The notes: generated by a model from the sequence alone, not told the origin. A stretch of DNA of 64,000 nucleotides from Anopheles merus (GCF_017562075.2 NC_054085.1:26092185-26156184); one strand, 5' to 3'; shown: positions 16,201 through 29,740, counted from the stretch's first letter. Translations and numbers: made by a program.

Positions 16201-19200
16201 CGAATACAAAAATAGCCCGAAAGTGGTTGGGGACAACCAGGAGCATTAGGGGGGGGGGGGGGGGGGGCGAGGAGTTTGTGTGCGCAAAAAAGCAAAATAA
16301 ATGAACATATTGTCTTGGGCTCCGCTACGTGCCGCTGATAATATATTCCGTAAATTTTCAATTACCTTTGTCTTTGACATTTTTCTTTAAAATTCGTTAA
16401 CATTCGTGGATGCCGGTTACAAATGCTGGTAAAAATACATACTAATACAAATAAGCATTTATCATTGCCTTTCGTTATAAGTTTATGTGCCTGTTTAATT
16501 TTTTTTATTAACATATTTCACATACCTTCACCGGTCAAACGCTTTTACAAACGCAATTTTGCATATCTTTAGGCGTTTTCTCAAGGACTAAGGTTACTAA
16601 AGCAAAGACTAAATAGACTCCGACACGACTTATTAGTACAACGGGGTCGGAGATAAACAGTCCTTGGTGCGGGGAGATGGGCCAACAACAGCCATAAAAA
16701 TAAAATAAAATAAACACTAGTATTTTAACTAGTAGTATTTTAAAACCATTGATATTCTACCGGGTCTTTTAAGTCAAATAATATTTAGACAAAAGATCAC
16801 TACATAGAACTTTCAAGGCGTATCTTGAATGACAAAAATGACAATTTTTGGCAGTATTCAGCCTCAAGTACACTCTCCCTTAATTGCAGAAAAAGTACGC
16901 AGTAAGATGTGAAATCTCTCTGAGGTGAATCTTCAAGGGACCGTCAGATTGGAGAGATATTCATGTTGAGGAAAGCTGATGAAAATGTTGCTATGCAAGA
17001 AAAACACGTCATCCTTTGACCAATATTTTTTATAAACTATCATTCAAAAATTCACCTAAGAGAATTTCGGCTGTCAAATCGTATATGCAGCTTCCAGAAT
17101 ATCCGCTTTAAGGAGATATTCATCTTGAAGAGACATAAAATGTATAGAATATGAAGAGACTACATCTTAGGGAGATTTCACTGTATACAGCTTTTCCTAC
17201 CACCTGTCAAAAAATAACAAGCAAAGCTTCGTGCCATCGACCAATTAGTGCATAGTCTAAGTTTAAGTGAACCAAGGATAGCTTGAACTGTTTGATTTCT
17301 TCGAGGCATAGAAACAGTTTATTTTGCAGTAGATTTCAGACAGAACCTATACCATAAAACTACCTATAAATTGCTTGCTTGTTTCGACAGGGCTGTTTAA
17401 TGTAATAAAAATATGACGAAGCTAGCCTAGCGATTTATTATCTATTTTCTTTAACACATAGAGACTGAAAATATCAGGCTTGTGTCATCGCAAATAAACT
17501 AAATTATTGAAAGCTCAACTGTATTAATACAAGAAAATGTAAGTTAATTCCAAAACACGACTACGTTTCTTGGCAATAATAATTCAATTTAAAACAAAAA
17601 ATCAAATTAATCAGGTACACAAATTCAAAATAATCAACTACCATTCACGGCATTTGTTTGTAAAATTAAGTTAGCGTCTTACAACAATCCAAACAAAGAA
17701 CGCATGATGAATAACGACCTAACTACGTTATAATGTCCTGGGCGCAACAAAATCCCCTTCATTATTTGTTTCATTTGAGAGCGCCCCCCCCAAAACAGAA
17801 TGCATCCTTTTTCACAAAATTTTACAGCAGTATAATTTATGAGCTATGTTTTTTGTGGCCTCTTCGCTCGCTCTGTGCAATATAATAAAAAGCAACATAA
17901 TTTAAACCAGACCTAACTAGATTAATATCGCCAGTCTTTTCCCCCCGTCTCGGTTTCACCACTGCCCCACCAAATGTCACACTAACCCGTCTTCCCCCGT
18001 GCACGCGGCGTGTGGGTCATTTCCGGTTTCACCCCAAACACACACACACACACACCTTCGCACACAACCAACATAAACAGGACCCATATAGCGTTCTTTC
18101 CATAAGGTGCGAGGGTTAAAAAAACACTCCCACCTCTCTACCGCCGTCAGTGCAAACCCACTCATTTTGTTAATGCACTTGCGATCGTATCTTTTCGGTG
18201 CAGCAGTCGCCGCTGCACCGGGCAGGGTGTGTGCATAACGCAGGGCCAGTGCTGTTTTGCAGATTCGCTGCAGTCTCGGCGACCCTGTGTTCGCGTTTCC
18301 GACTTCCGGCACACAAATGCACTGCCGTGGTGGCCGATGGTAATCAGCGACGGTTACCACAGCGAGGTGCATTGCGTCTTAATGCACTAACCAAATGGGG
18401 GAAAGGGAATCGGCCCAAAGAAAACGGGTGCATAGTTGGTGCCCGACCTCAGTTCAAAGGTATAAGAGAGCTGGATTATTTGTAGCTTGTAACAAAAAAT
18501 ATGGAAACATTTCGCATGCACATAAAATTACAACTCAGCATATTCAGCAAAGGAAGGGAAGGGATAGGCCTCGAACGTTACAACCATGCCGCGTAAAATA
18601 GGCACTACAGCAAAGAAGAGGTGAAAAAACAGTTGCGACTGGAGCTAAGCGCCCCCGTCAATACGCTTGCCCAATGGACCATCACGACATACGCTTACAC
18701 AGTTGTGCTTGTAATAAGGCTATTATTTAGGGGTTAATTATGTTATAATTGCAATCGAATGTTGCCAATTTTGAGCGGTAATTATTGAGCCCAACCACCC
18801 CTTTTGTATTGAGCGGGAAAACAGACGGCGCACTTGCATGCATCCCCTCTTTTATTAAAACTAATTTCGCTTGTTTTGGCCGCCAGTCAGGAGAATGCAC
18901 GGTGTGTCACCACCACACCTGGAGGAGAATAGTGCATAAAATGTGCCACTGTGCTCATTTTATTAGGCTATTCAATAGATTGGCACAGCGCTGTGCGAGA
19001 ACGATCGCATCCTGTAGCGAAACAACACTAATTGGGGACGGGCCATGGTTCGTTCAATCTCGAACCACGGAACGGCCGGCGGAACGGAGCACGCTGAGGC
19101 TAGAAGCGATAGGATAATGCAGCGATAACACTTCAAACAAGATGACTTTTTGCTGGTCGACTTCGGCAAATGCGTAGTCGTGATTGAGTGATTTAAGCGG

Positions 19201-19674
19201 AATTGCAGCTTAATTTGAATCAGTGTAGGCGGCTTTTCCAAGAGACAAATCTTTCGCAGAATTTGTTCCGCTCGGTACCGCTAATCTGTTACAAAGCCTT
19301 TGATGTGTTTTGGAATAGATCGAGCTGTTACTTTGTATTTGAGCTACTAAATTTGTGCAAGTGATCAAAATTTGTCCGTGGTAAAGAAATTTAAAAATAC
19401 TATTTTGTTTTTTTTTTATGTTTGTTGGATATAAGGTGATTTTAAGGAACAGATAATAACACGAATAAACGTGTCACGACCAACGATTTCAAAAACCGAA
19501 TAGCAACCAACTTGAGTTCTTAATACCAAAACCAGTAAAAACTCTTTGCAAGAGTAAGCGTATCAACTAGATCCTTAGACCATCAGGCCTATTCTTCTCT
19601 TGCAATCGAGTCATTTCAACGTCATCACTTTGAAGTTCATGTTCATGAGTCGAGATAAGAATACAATAACTATA
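13267..19674. other. Spacer without a supported gene
   Basis: AT-rich spacer with GC-richer parts at 14.0-15.2 kb and 18.0-18.5 kb. A (CAG)n run of about seven units lies at 14621-14643 in a Gln-coding frame without homology. The opposing frames near 14.1-14.5 kb (up to 132 codons) show no domain. A possible weak foldback (16.9-17.2 kb) is noted under findings. Confidence 0.5.
16249..16267. repeat. Poly-G run of 19 bases
   Basis: Nineteen consecutive G on the plus strand, a quadruplex-capable homopolymer. Its length is prone to sequencing error. Confidence 0.95.
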
Positions 19675-19963
19675 CAGGGTTCCGAGTCAATTTCTAATGT
19701 TTACAACATTTTTGATTGTGTGCGAGATGTTTTTCAACAGCTGGCCAAATGTTGTATTTGCATCACAAACATTTTCCAGTTCTTCCACATGATTTTCAAC
19801 ACGTCTCAACCTATATTAACTTTTACGGTTTTTTGTGCTGTGTTGAAAATCATGTGTAAGAACTGAAATTTTATTATGATGCACCATTAGACAGCTGTCG
19901 GAAAACATATTGTAGGTGGCGAATAATGCTGTGCACATTCGAAACTGACTTGGAAAACGCTGG
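19675..19963. mobile_element. Foldback MITE, CAGGG-ended, copy 1
   Basis: The left end starts CAGGGTTCC and the right end finishes AACGCTG, its imperfect inverse. The two halves pair over more than 100 bp with mismatches. The most conserved part is a TTCTTCCACATGATTTTCAACA-like block that occurs inverted at about 19776 and 19846. The inner arm matches the element at 29501-29740, which makes this a dispersed family. No transposase frame is present. The 88-codon frame at 19600-19866 is a by-product. I could not find a target duplication. The CAGGG ends suggest a hAT-type relative, which is inference. Confidence 0.6.
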
Positions 19964-22900
19964 AAGTAGTCAATAATACGTATCACCGGTCATATTCAAC
20001 CTATTCCATCACAAACTTACGCATATGCTGCAACATGAACTACTCTGTATTCTTGCAGTACCAATGGGATGTGATGGCCGTTACCCCTAGTAATTTGATT
20101 CAACAAGAATTTTGACTAGTCTAGTCCCGGTTGGTAGAATCTATCGGGTGCCAGCGAATTCTAGAGTGTCCGCTAACTTCGAGTTATACTCAAACTTTAG
20201 ACTAACTCGTTTTGAGTAGATAGGTTCTTTTTCTTTACATGCTCCAGCTGTTCAATACAAGACTTAAAACATCGTAAAACATGCACATTGTACATAATGG
20301 TTGCCTGTCATTGTATCTGTCTATGACTACATCAGTTAAAATCATGAAGTCAATATCCTTTTAGTGATTAAGACAGGTCTAGATCAATAAGGCTGGTAAA
20401 AACATGCTATGATAATCACAAAGTTGTTCATTACGCATTACTATAAGCTGATACGACTGAAATGCATTTATTAGGTCTTGAATGATGTCATTTTAGTCAA
20501 CGATACCATCATCTTCCCGCACAAAACTTTCTAAAGAAAAACATATTGCTAGAAGTTATACATTTATAATTGGAATATTCCATGTTTAAGAACAATCTGT
20601 TCGCGAATTACTCAGTAAATGTGTAGTTCAGACATTAGCATGTCTCAATTGCATGTAAGTTGAATTTTCTATTTTTTAGTAGAGGTTAGGTATTATAGGA
20701 ATTAGATTGCAGGTATTTTAGAAGGGTACTGATAATGAAGGGGTCTGATAATTTAAGGTACATAACTAGCTATTCAATAGGATTCTATGCTGGCTTTGGT
20801 AGTATTCGAATCCATGAATTGAACTCTATCAGCAATGTATCCTCAAATAAAACATCAACTCGACGTAGAGAGCTACCTCAATTGCACGAAGAGAATGCGT
20901 CTGACTAATATTTTATCAAAAAGCAACATAATTTTTCAGCAGGTAATATTCAAATACTTTCAATGCGCTAAAATTCATATCAAATTCACAACTCTTTCAA
21001 TAGGGTTTGCTGAGCAACAGACGATTACGGTAATTACAGATTAACCAAAGAATTCTGTTAATTAGTTATCGATAGTAAATTATATGCACTGCTAAATAAG
21101 CTTACCTTTTTTCGCTTCGTCCTGATATTCCGGTGGATTTCAATATAGGCTAAACCACATTCAACTTGCTGGTTGGTAACGGGCAGTTATAACCATTTAA
21201 TTTTCCCGCTAAAAACCACTTGCAACACACTATTACACTCAGACAACGAGAGTTTTTGGTAACAGATACACACGCACACTCTAAACGAATTAATGCACGG
21301 TTGATGTTTTTTTTTCTCGCAACAAGACAAAAATCACACAATTCCAGCACAATTCTTAAGTGTCGTCCTGCTTGCGGGGATATTTGATCAATTGTTGTTT
21401 GAATGGTTTTTTTTTAAGTCAACACACTATTACACTACGCCGAACTACACCGCAACTATTCTTTCACTGATTTTCGAAGAGTTTACTGCATTTGGACGGC
21501 TTTACATTCCACGAAAATCCACTCGGCGTTTCCACGTAACTTCTGCAACCCCCCGCGCTTTGCTCTGTTGTTTCCCTGCGGCTCGCCTGTCGCTTGTTGG
21601 AAAAGCTGTTTATGAGTTTTCACGACGTTTTATCGTAAACACGGCGTATTACAACACACGGTCGCTGGTTCGGTGGTGGTAGTGTGGTTGCGGTCACAGC
21701 ACACAAGCAGCACAGATGATTTCACTAGCAAAGGGAGAGATGCCGATGGATCATTACCCACACAGACAATGGCGCCGAGAAGTGAGAGTGTTTTCCACCG
21801 TGCCCGTACGGTGCCGTACAAATGGAGGCAGAGCAAGTACAAGCACACAGACAGACACACACGCCGAAAGGGCTACAATTTACTCCCTGGCATCCAACAC
21901 ATCCAACACATTCACTAAAACATTCACCACACTACCACGGACAGCGAGCGCATGGTTCCGGAGCAGCACTCACGCCAAACTTTGTTGTTGTTGCTGCCGT
22001 TGCTCGTGGTGCGTGAGAAAGGTTCTCACGTGCAGTCACACTAAATCGTGGCAGGGTGATAAGAGGCAGCGGCGGGACGGGACTTTCACCGCGTTTGACA
22101 GTGTGCGTAGCGTACTAGTTTGGGTGGCAGACTCTGGCTGCGTACAAAGGTTTTCCGCTTCACACACCAACGGGACAGACGCAACAAAGCGTGGTAGGGC
22201 CGGGACTGGGCTGGTGTAAAGGACACAAACAAACACACTGAACACTCACACCCAGCGTTATACGATATACGGGGCAAGCAGGCGCACCACGACACGTGAG
22301 CGACACACGACGGCGACCTTTCACCCTCCCCCGTCACCCTTTTCGTGGGACTGTTTTTTTTTTTTGTTTTCTTCACGAGCCACTGCGTTCACGCACGGAC
22401 TGGGTACGAGAACCTGGAGGAACCTTTTGCACCACAGGTTTTATCGGCTGGGACGCGCGTGCTGGACGGCTGTGACGGTGTACAACCGTGGTGGACACGT
22501 TCGGCGTGCGATTTGGATGGTGGGGAAGTAGGGTTAACGCGGGCAAACGCAAAACACAAGAACACTGAAAGCGGAGAGCACAACTAACAGCAGGCAAACA
22601 GTAGCACGAGCAGAGCGAAAAGGTACCCGCCGATGGATTGGTCGATCCTTTCCGAGATACACGCACACACACACACACCCGCGCACACTCGCACACGCAA
22701 GGAGCTGTCAAAAAACGGGCGGCACATCCGTGTGTGAGTGAGCAGCTAGCAGGTGAGCTGCGTGAGTGTCCTCGCCTTGCTTGATTCCGGGGACGACACG
22801 GAAGCATTTAGCCGAGACAAATGCGTTTAGCGAAGACACACACCTTTTCCTGAAGGTGGCAGGTTGCTGTGACAGAATTTTGGACAGACGGGCATGTGGT

Positions 22901-23523
22901 TTGCATCAAATTTTCGATATCTGGCGATCGAAAGAAGACACCAAATGATTAGACGCAATTGAATGTTTGGGGTAAGGTATACATTCGTTTCATCTCAGGA
23001 TAAATCAATTATAACGGTTACTTTAGTTCAAAACTGAAACGTCACCACCATACGATGACGTCACTAATAGCGTGCTATAATAAATCGTTGAGCTCTACTC
23101 ATTTTGCTTCCAGAGTGTCGTTACGAAGTCAAACACTTGTTTTACTTTGACTACATTGGTAAAACCTCATTTTAACATTATTGGTAATAATTCTGGATAG
23201 AATAGAACAATTCTCGGTGCAAAGTTTGCACGAAACGTCAGAGTTGAAACAAGCGAGTTGTTACTACTGCGCATGCCCCGCAGCCGTGAATCATTCGATG
23301 AGTGTACCACCACCGACGGAAATGTTGGGAACATTGCTTTATTCCCATCGACTGACATTGGGAGTTCGGTCTGCCCGGAAACTGAGAGCTGAGAAATCAA
23401 TGACGTCACACATGTACTAAACCAGGAAGCTGAAGCCGGGAAAACGCACCATTGAGCTGTACTAAAAGGATGCTCACGTGGTGCACCGGAAGATACTGCC
23501 TTGGTTGCTTATTTGTGTTGCAG
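19964..23523. other. Spacer without a supported gene
   Basis: AT-rich to about 21.4 kb, then a GC-rich patch at 21.5-22.8 kb with many CA runs. Frames there overlap on both strands (for example 21716-22219 plus and 22373-22807 minus) and lack recognisable domains. The patch could be an upstream or untranslated region of a gene outside my recognition. Confidence 0.45.
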
Positions 23524-23538
23524 AATTATTCGTTGAAA

Positions 23539-23721
23539 ATGAATAATTCTTGTATAGTTGTACTTCTTCTTGTTCTTGCTGTGATACCTATGACATGTTT
23601 TTTGTTAAGTAATGAGTTTCTAACATATGTAAAAACATTGAATACTGAGAATCTAGATACGACGACATTGCCAATCTTCAATGTATCCTCAATTCTAGGT
23701 TTCGACGCATTCGTAGGCTAA
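23539..23721 (+). CDS. Candidate small secreted peptide, 60 residues
   Basis: The frame starts at an ATG preceded by AAA and 15 bases downstream of a good splice acceptor (TTTGTGTTGCAG ending 23523). Residues 1-20 form a signal-peptide-like stretch: a short polar N-terminus, then IVVLLLVLAVIPM. The rest is a small polar chain rich in Thr, Leu and Asn that ends in FVG before TAA. A C-terminal Gly could be an amidation donor, but no dibasic processing site is evident. Two overlapping AATAAA signals lie at 23921-23931, about 200 bp downstream, as expected for a last exon. The frame also stays open upstream to an ATG at 23470, so an unspliced 83-residue form is possible. I recognise no family, and AT-rich hydrophobic frames arise by chance. 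Confidence 0.3.
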   Translation: MNNSCIVVLLLVLAVIPMTCFLLSNEFLTYVKTLNTENLDTTTLPIFNVSSILGFDAFVG

Positions 23722-26190
23722 TGTCAAACAATTATTGTGACATGATCTTATCCGTAATGATTGGAGGAGATTTTTGTTTTATTTTCATGTTTCCACAAGC
23801 CAACTTCCTGGGGCCGCCACAGACACACCAACGCAACCATCTGCCTTGCAGAATTTGTCGGAGAAAAATGAACTATCTTCCCCCCCTCCGGAGTGAACGT
23901 GTTAAGAGATGCGGTAAAGAAATAAAATAAAATCCAACTAGCGCAATCACATTGACCATAAAACCCGAGCAGTTCGGGGTTATGTTTATTTCCTCCTGGT
24001 TCGTGCGGCAAACTCAATCCGGCAACCAGTTCCGACCGCTCCACTGGGGAGGTAAACCGACGGGACGGGACAGTGTGCCAGACCATCGGACCCATTTCTA
24101 TGGTAATTTGATGGCGTGAGGAGAAGCAGAAGACGAAGTAAAAACGTCACACTTTCTTTTCTACTCCACACCAAATGGTTCGGTGTGAATGTGGAAAAAA
24201 TACCCCAAAATTTTAAGCGCACTGCCAATGTCCAGAGCAAGTACTCAAGTGTATGCGTGCGTCATACCCGGAGCAGCGAATGGTTCTATTGAACCCGCAT
24301 CTACCGGTGCGAATCCTGTGTTCGATTCAGCACATTCATCCCGGGGACACAATCCCCGTGCGTGCCGAAGACGTCCAACGGGCGGATTGAAGTCGGTACT
24401 TCATTTTACGCCTTCCGGGCGTTCCCGTTCTCTCTCTCTCTCGAGTGTGTTTGTTTACTCATCAAGCGAACGTCGGGTAAAATCAGAGGTTGGCGTCACA
24501 CAAGCACAGCTTCTGTGACACACACACACATACACACAGAGTCGACAACCGAATTTGTTTCCTTAGTATAGTTTTAGTGCAGGATGAGTGTTCTGTTGTC
24601 GGCACACGACCAAGAAGATCGTCTAGGTTTACGATCTTGTGCGAAGGCTACTCCAGGAAGAGGAACCAAAAGAAAAGCCAAACCTTCTTACCATGAACCA
24701 CAGTTTCTACTAGGCGTATGCCTAACCGTATCCCACCGTAGAAAAGTCATTCTTGGCCCATTCTACCGGAACCATTTCCCCCCATCACCAGAGCATTCAT
24801 TGGATTCTTGATTTGGCCCTTGACTTCCCCTTGCCAAGCATCGAAGCATCGGTTCGCTCAAGAACAAATGCAAAGGATAAACACGGATAGAACTGAGGCA
24901 CTAAACGCACACACACAACACACATGTCGTTTGCCGGTCGTGCCTTTTTATTGTTTCACCTTCCCCCATACCTCTACAATCCCACCTTGCCCGTCGTTCC
25001 ACCATTCGTATTTATTCGGTTTTATTTTCTCAAACATAAATTTTTCATCAGCTTGTGCAAACACACACACACACACACACTCTCCTGCTGGAAGCGGATT
25101 TCAGGTTAGCATTCCAAGTGTTTTGCGTGTGCAACAACTTCCCGAAACTCATCCATGGCAGCAACCAAAAAACCAACCAGGAGCATTAAACCAAGGGGCC
25201 ACCCTACAATGCTGGCAAACATGCCCGCCCGCACCTTCCAAAAGGGACACGAGTACACAACAAACAACAACCAGGTCCCGTGTTTCCTCGTTTAGTTTCC
25301 CCTCGGACCCCCGCGCACACACGTTCAGGGGGTTAGGTTTGTGAGATGAGTGCAGTGACAAGTATTTTTTCGTGTTTCTCCTCCTTCACCGCCAGGGCGC
25401 CTCGTCAAAGCGGAACATAATTGAGCGTTGCGGCAAAACACAACCGACAAGGGGGAAAACATACACATACACGGCCCGAAAAGGACATCGGCGGGGCGTT
25501 GTGATGATGAAAGCGCACGGAGCGGGAAGGATGGGTGGGTCCTGATTATCTCATTTTTCCCTCCAGCGCTACTACCCCATCGGTAACGTATGCTCGGTCT
25601 GTGGCTTGTTCTGTGCTGCAAGGGAGTGGTGACGATGGTCCGTTCGCAAGGTTTGCCGGTCCCTACAATCTCACACCCTCACGGATGAGTGGCATTCAAG
25701 CGCGCGCGCGAGAAAGATTCAGATGCATTCAAGCACAACAATTGAAAGGTTAAGTACTAGGCGTTGGTGTGATTTAAATCAAGATTTCATCAAAGGTGTG
25801 AGGGTTTTAATAGTTAAATCCGTTCATTTTACAAGGGAATAATATGGGACCCAAAAATGAAGAAGCCTTTTTTTATTGCAAAGAAAGAATCAATGGCTGA
25901 AATTAGGCAACAAAGAATTTTGGCAAATCTAGCATTTCAGAAGAAATATACATCACAGTTTAAGATACCGTGACATAGGGATTGATATTGGAACCTACGG
26001 AGGTCATATATTGATAAGACGTACTATATATACTCCATGAAAATCCTAAAGTTATTCATTCTTATGTCTCTAACAAACCACAAACTCTGGTAAATCTTGA
26101 ACCTACTTTTTTTAGACTTCAGTTCAACCATATTGTTAAGCTGTATATAGTATTATACAAATATTGAATAGTGAATAGTGAATATTTTAA
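23722..26190. other. Spacer without a supported gene
   Basis: Contains short CA runs near 24520 and 25060 and several overlapping short frames. The frame at 24584-24811 (75 residues with a basic GRGTKRKAKP patch) follows an acceptor-like TTTTAGTGCAG. Another acceptor-like site precedes 25557. Neither gave a recognisable product. Confidence 0.45.
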
Positions 26191-26392
26191 GATTGGTACA
26201 GTGGCCAACTCGCATGACTTGACAGCATGCCCGTCATGGGTACCAGCCCTGTATGAACCGAGCCCCCATACGCAGGATTGATCCTGCTCTCAGCACACCA
26301 ACAAATCACAGAAATGAAAGCCAAGCTTATTAGTGGCTTAGGTAGGTCCTGATTACCGAAGGTCGTTGTTTCAAACTTAGAGAAAGAAGAAA
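26191..26392 (+). mobile_element. Diverged tRNA-derived SINE (SINE200-like), old copy
   Basis: The element begins GATTGGTACAGTGGCCAACTCG, an A-box-like tRNA start, and continues with a block (CATGCCCGTCATGGG) shared with the SINE at 53641-53844 in reverse orientation. Further shared blocks are CAGGATTGATCCTGCT and the AAGCCAAGCTTATTAGTGGC region. The 3' end has GGTCGTTGTT followed by an AGAGAAAGAAGAA tail. Several substitutions and small indels relative to the other copy and no clear target duplication indicate an old insertion. Transcription would be by RNA polymerase III from internal boxes. Confidence 0.7.
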
Positions 26393-29300
26393 TTGAACGG
26401 ATTATTTCGTACAAATCATCAAGTTAAGAAATTGAATTCCGAAATTGAATCTGGAATAGAATTTACTGCCGCATACAAAAAATTGATCTATATTTTAATA
26501 TCTAACATTTGCACAAAAATGATCACAATACAAATTTGTTTAGTTTTCTTAATTCATTTCTTACTCCTTCTTTTCTGTCAGTCCTTTATGAACAGGTTCT
26601 TTAATAGATGAACTGCATGTCCAAAAGGAGGCCTAAGAGTATACAAGAATCAGCTCGCGCTTCTCAAATCCTGAGGGGGATTGAATTTACTGACACCTAA
26701 ATCAGAACTACCATCATTGATAACGATCAGAAACTTCAAAGAACAACACTGCATGCCCTTCACATCCAGAATTATACCCAAACCACAACATCCCTCAGAT
26801 TTTGTCCCCCAAAATGATACCCAAAAATGATAAATTCCGACAAATAAGTAAGGAACTTGCACCTGCTGGTGCACGTTAATAGCCAGCAAAAAAAACTCTT
26901 TGTTCCAATTATTAAACAGTGGATTAAAAAAAGGGTTTTTTTACAAAAAATTAAAAAATGTTCAATTGAATCATGAGAATTAACTATATTAACTTAATTT
27001 CAATCAAAATGTGAAGTTTAAATGGTTCACAGGGCGAAATAAACCTTATTTTGTGAGGCCCAGTTCTTAGCAGTTTTGCTAATAATTCACTTCGTTTTGA
27101 TCAAAATCGGCCAACATATTTTCATTTGTGTTTAAAAAAATCTCTTAAAAAATGCAAGTAAGCGAACTTGCAAATAACATTCGAAAACTCGAATGATTTT
27201 TTTAAAAAACGCACTAAATGATAATTAACAAATTGAAAAAAACGAGAAAAATTAAGTTTGAATAGAACGATCAACAAGTTAAACGAAATAATGATAGATT
27301 CACTATAAATATCGCCTGAACTAGCATAAAACTGCTTATTAATGATGACTACAAATCACGACAATTATACAATTCAATAAAAATAGGAAACTCAATACAT
27401 TCCTAACGCCCTAGCCAACCGGCATGACAGAGCATCCTAATAAATTAAATGCCCCCCACATAAACACAATAAGATTATTACGATCCGCCCGTCCTAACCC
27501 GCCACACAATCTCACGATGACGATACCAAAAGTACGCACGACTTCCTGTTATAATTCCGATAAGTTAATTAATACCTCATTCCCACGCTGTTGCGCACGC
27601 CAACATCAAACCCGGAAAAAGGCACAACTGTCCAACCAACCTGTCGCCCATTTAACGCACTCGGCTCCCGGGTCACCTGGGGAAGAATAATTATTTCCTT
27701 CCGTGCGGATGCAAACGCTCCGCGAGCGACAGTGAACCGGAGCAGCAGCAGGCTTGCCCCCAACACCCTCTATGGATAGGATTTGGTCTTAACTTTTAAT
27801 TACAAAACTTTAGCTCCAAACTCCTTCCCACCAACACTAGCAAATTCTCCCGCCTAGCAGTGTGTCATGCTGTAAGCGAATGGACAAGACAATCTCAGGT
27901 GGGAAAAGCGTACCTTTTTACGTATGCAATCGTTGACGCGTTGGGATTGTGTGTGTGTGTGTGCGCTATGGGAATTTTCATTACCGTGAATGACATTTCC
28001 ATATCAAGCAGACCACAGAGGAAAAGGCCAGCAAAAGGCAAACCCTGTCCACTGTGGATAAGCGAGTTACATCGTGTAAACCGCGTACCAAGAAAGTCAG
28101 TTTTCCGTAGAATCGGACATGATTTGGATAGGATTTCGCTAAATGTTTCATCTCAAGATAACGAAGAAAAATGTGTTGCGCAGTTGTAATGGTAAGCCAG
28201 CTGTGGAAGCTTTCTTTTTTCCCTATTTTTTAGATAGAAAATCGCGTTTGGTCCAAATCTCTCCTAATCATCTCAAATCACCCCAAAAGGCTTTTCCTAG
28301 GGCCAGAAAAAAACACCCACCAATATCCCAAAGTATCCTTCCCATTTAAATCCATGTTTCGGTTGCGTTTTGCTAATGTTATGATAAACTGCAAAATGAT
28401 CCATTTTGCCTCCACTCAAGAGCACGGGGGAGGTGGTGGTGGGGAGTGGTGTATTGCCCAAGCTTGCAAATCCTCGCGTAACTTTGCTGCGGAAACACGA
28501 TTAATCTTCTGTTTTTTTACTGTTTTTTTTTTGCTCGTCCCGCCCAATCAGCCAGCCCGGGCATTCGCATTCCTGTACTGCTGCTGCGGTCCCGCTGACA
28601 AATTGGATGTCTACGGAATTGAAAATCATTTAAAATGAAACCAAGCCCTAGCTGTAAGCGCAGCGGAACGCGCCTTTTTTGCACGCAACATCGAGCAGTC
28701 GAGAAGCAGACCGGTGGAAAGAAGAAGAGAAAAAACACAGCACACGATCCGCTTCATATTTTATTCATGGCGCGCAAGTGGTAAAAATTTGGTACTTTTT
28801 TCATATTACTACTTGCCGGGGAGATGCTTTTTGACTGCCACTTACTACACACAGGCTAGGACTACCCTTAGTGTTACAACAACACCAACAAGAACGAGGA
28901 AAGGGCACGATGTAATACGATCGAGAAAAAAAAACGGCAGAGAAAAACCCGCCCATTCTATGGATGGGATGAACACCAAATTATGCTTAGTCTATTCGCT
29001 GCGCTGGAGAAGGTCGAAAAAATAGACCGTTTTTTTCCTTCTCCTTGCCAACAACAGCCGTGTCCTTGCTGGGCCAAGGAAGTGGCAGTGCGTTATTGGT
29101 GCGAAGCAACAACAAAAAAAAGGCAGCACACTGGTGGCGTTGACAAAAGTGATGCCCAATTTGCATTTCGTTACCGGATAATCTTTCACACATATCATTC
29201 ACCAGCCGCTGACCCGCAAAAAGGGCCAAATAAATTCATATAGCGTACCGAAACCGTAGCCATTGCAGGCATAATGTGACATTAATAACAATTACATCGA

Positions 29301-29500
29301 ACTGATGTGCAGCATTGCTCGATTAAGGATACTCTGGGGGTGGTGGTGCTCATCGTGTTTCTTCGCTTACAAGGACTGATGAGCTTTCGGGATAGCGCAC
29401 GTACACACATTGAATTCGCATTTTATGTTTGGGAAATCAAAGAAGGTAACGGCTTACAGGGTTTTCCAACTCACTTGCGAATGTGCAACATCATTATTCA
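26393..29500. other. Spacer without a supported gene
   Basis: AT-rich spacer with a GC-richer part around 27.4-29.2 kb. A (GT)n run lies near 27949-27962. The frames (up to 109 codons) overlap on both strands with no recognisable domain. Confidence 0.5.
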
Positions 29501-29740
29501 CGAGTCTTGCAGGGGTTTCAAGGGAGTCAAGATGTATATCAATGGCTGTCAAATGGTGTATTTGCCTCAAAATAAAATTTCAATTCTTAAACATGATTTT
29601 CAGCACACCACACACATACACCACCAACCACACCTTGTAAAAAATCATGTGGAAGAACTGAAACATTATTGTGATGTAAAAACAACATTTGACAGCTGTT
29701 GAAAAACATCTTGACTCTCTTAAACCCCTGTAAGACTTCG
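29501..29740. mobile_element. Foldback MITE, copy 2 of the family at 19675-19963
   Basis: Imperfect terminal inverted repeats of about 100 bp. The left arm starts CGAGTCTTGCAGGGGTTTCA and the right arm ends with the near-complement AAACCCCTGTAAGACTTCG. Both arms contain GAGTCAAGATG followed by a GGCTGTCAAATG-like word and a CATGATTTT word. The unpaired centre is a CACACC-rich loop near 29606-29635. Plus-strand frames crossing it (29307-29702) are by-products. There is no transposase, so it is a non-autonomous element that would need one in trans. Confidence 0.7.

Noticed and set aside
24250..24345. GTTCGATTC word resembling a tRNA B box
   Set aside because: No matching A box, acceptor stem or cloverleaf could be drawn around it.
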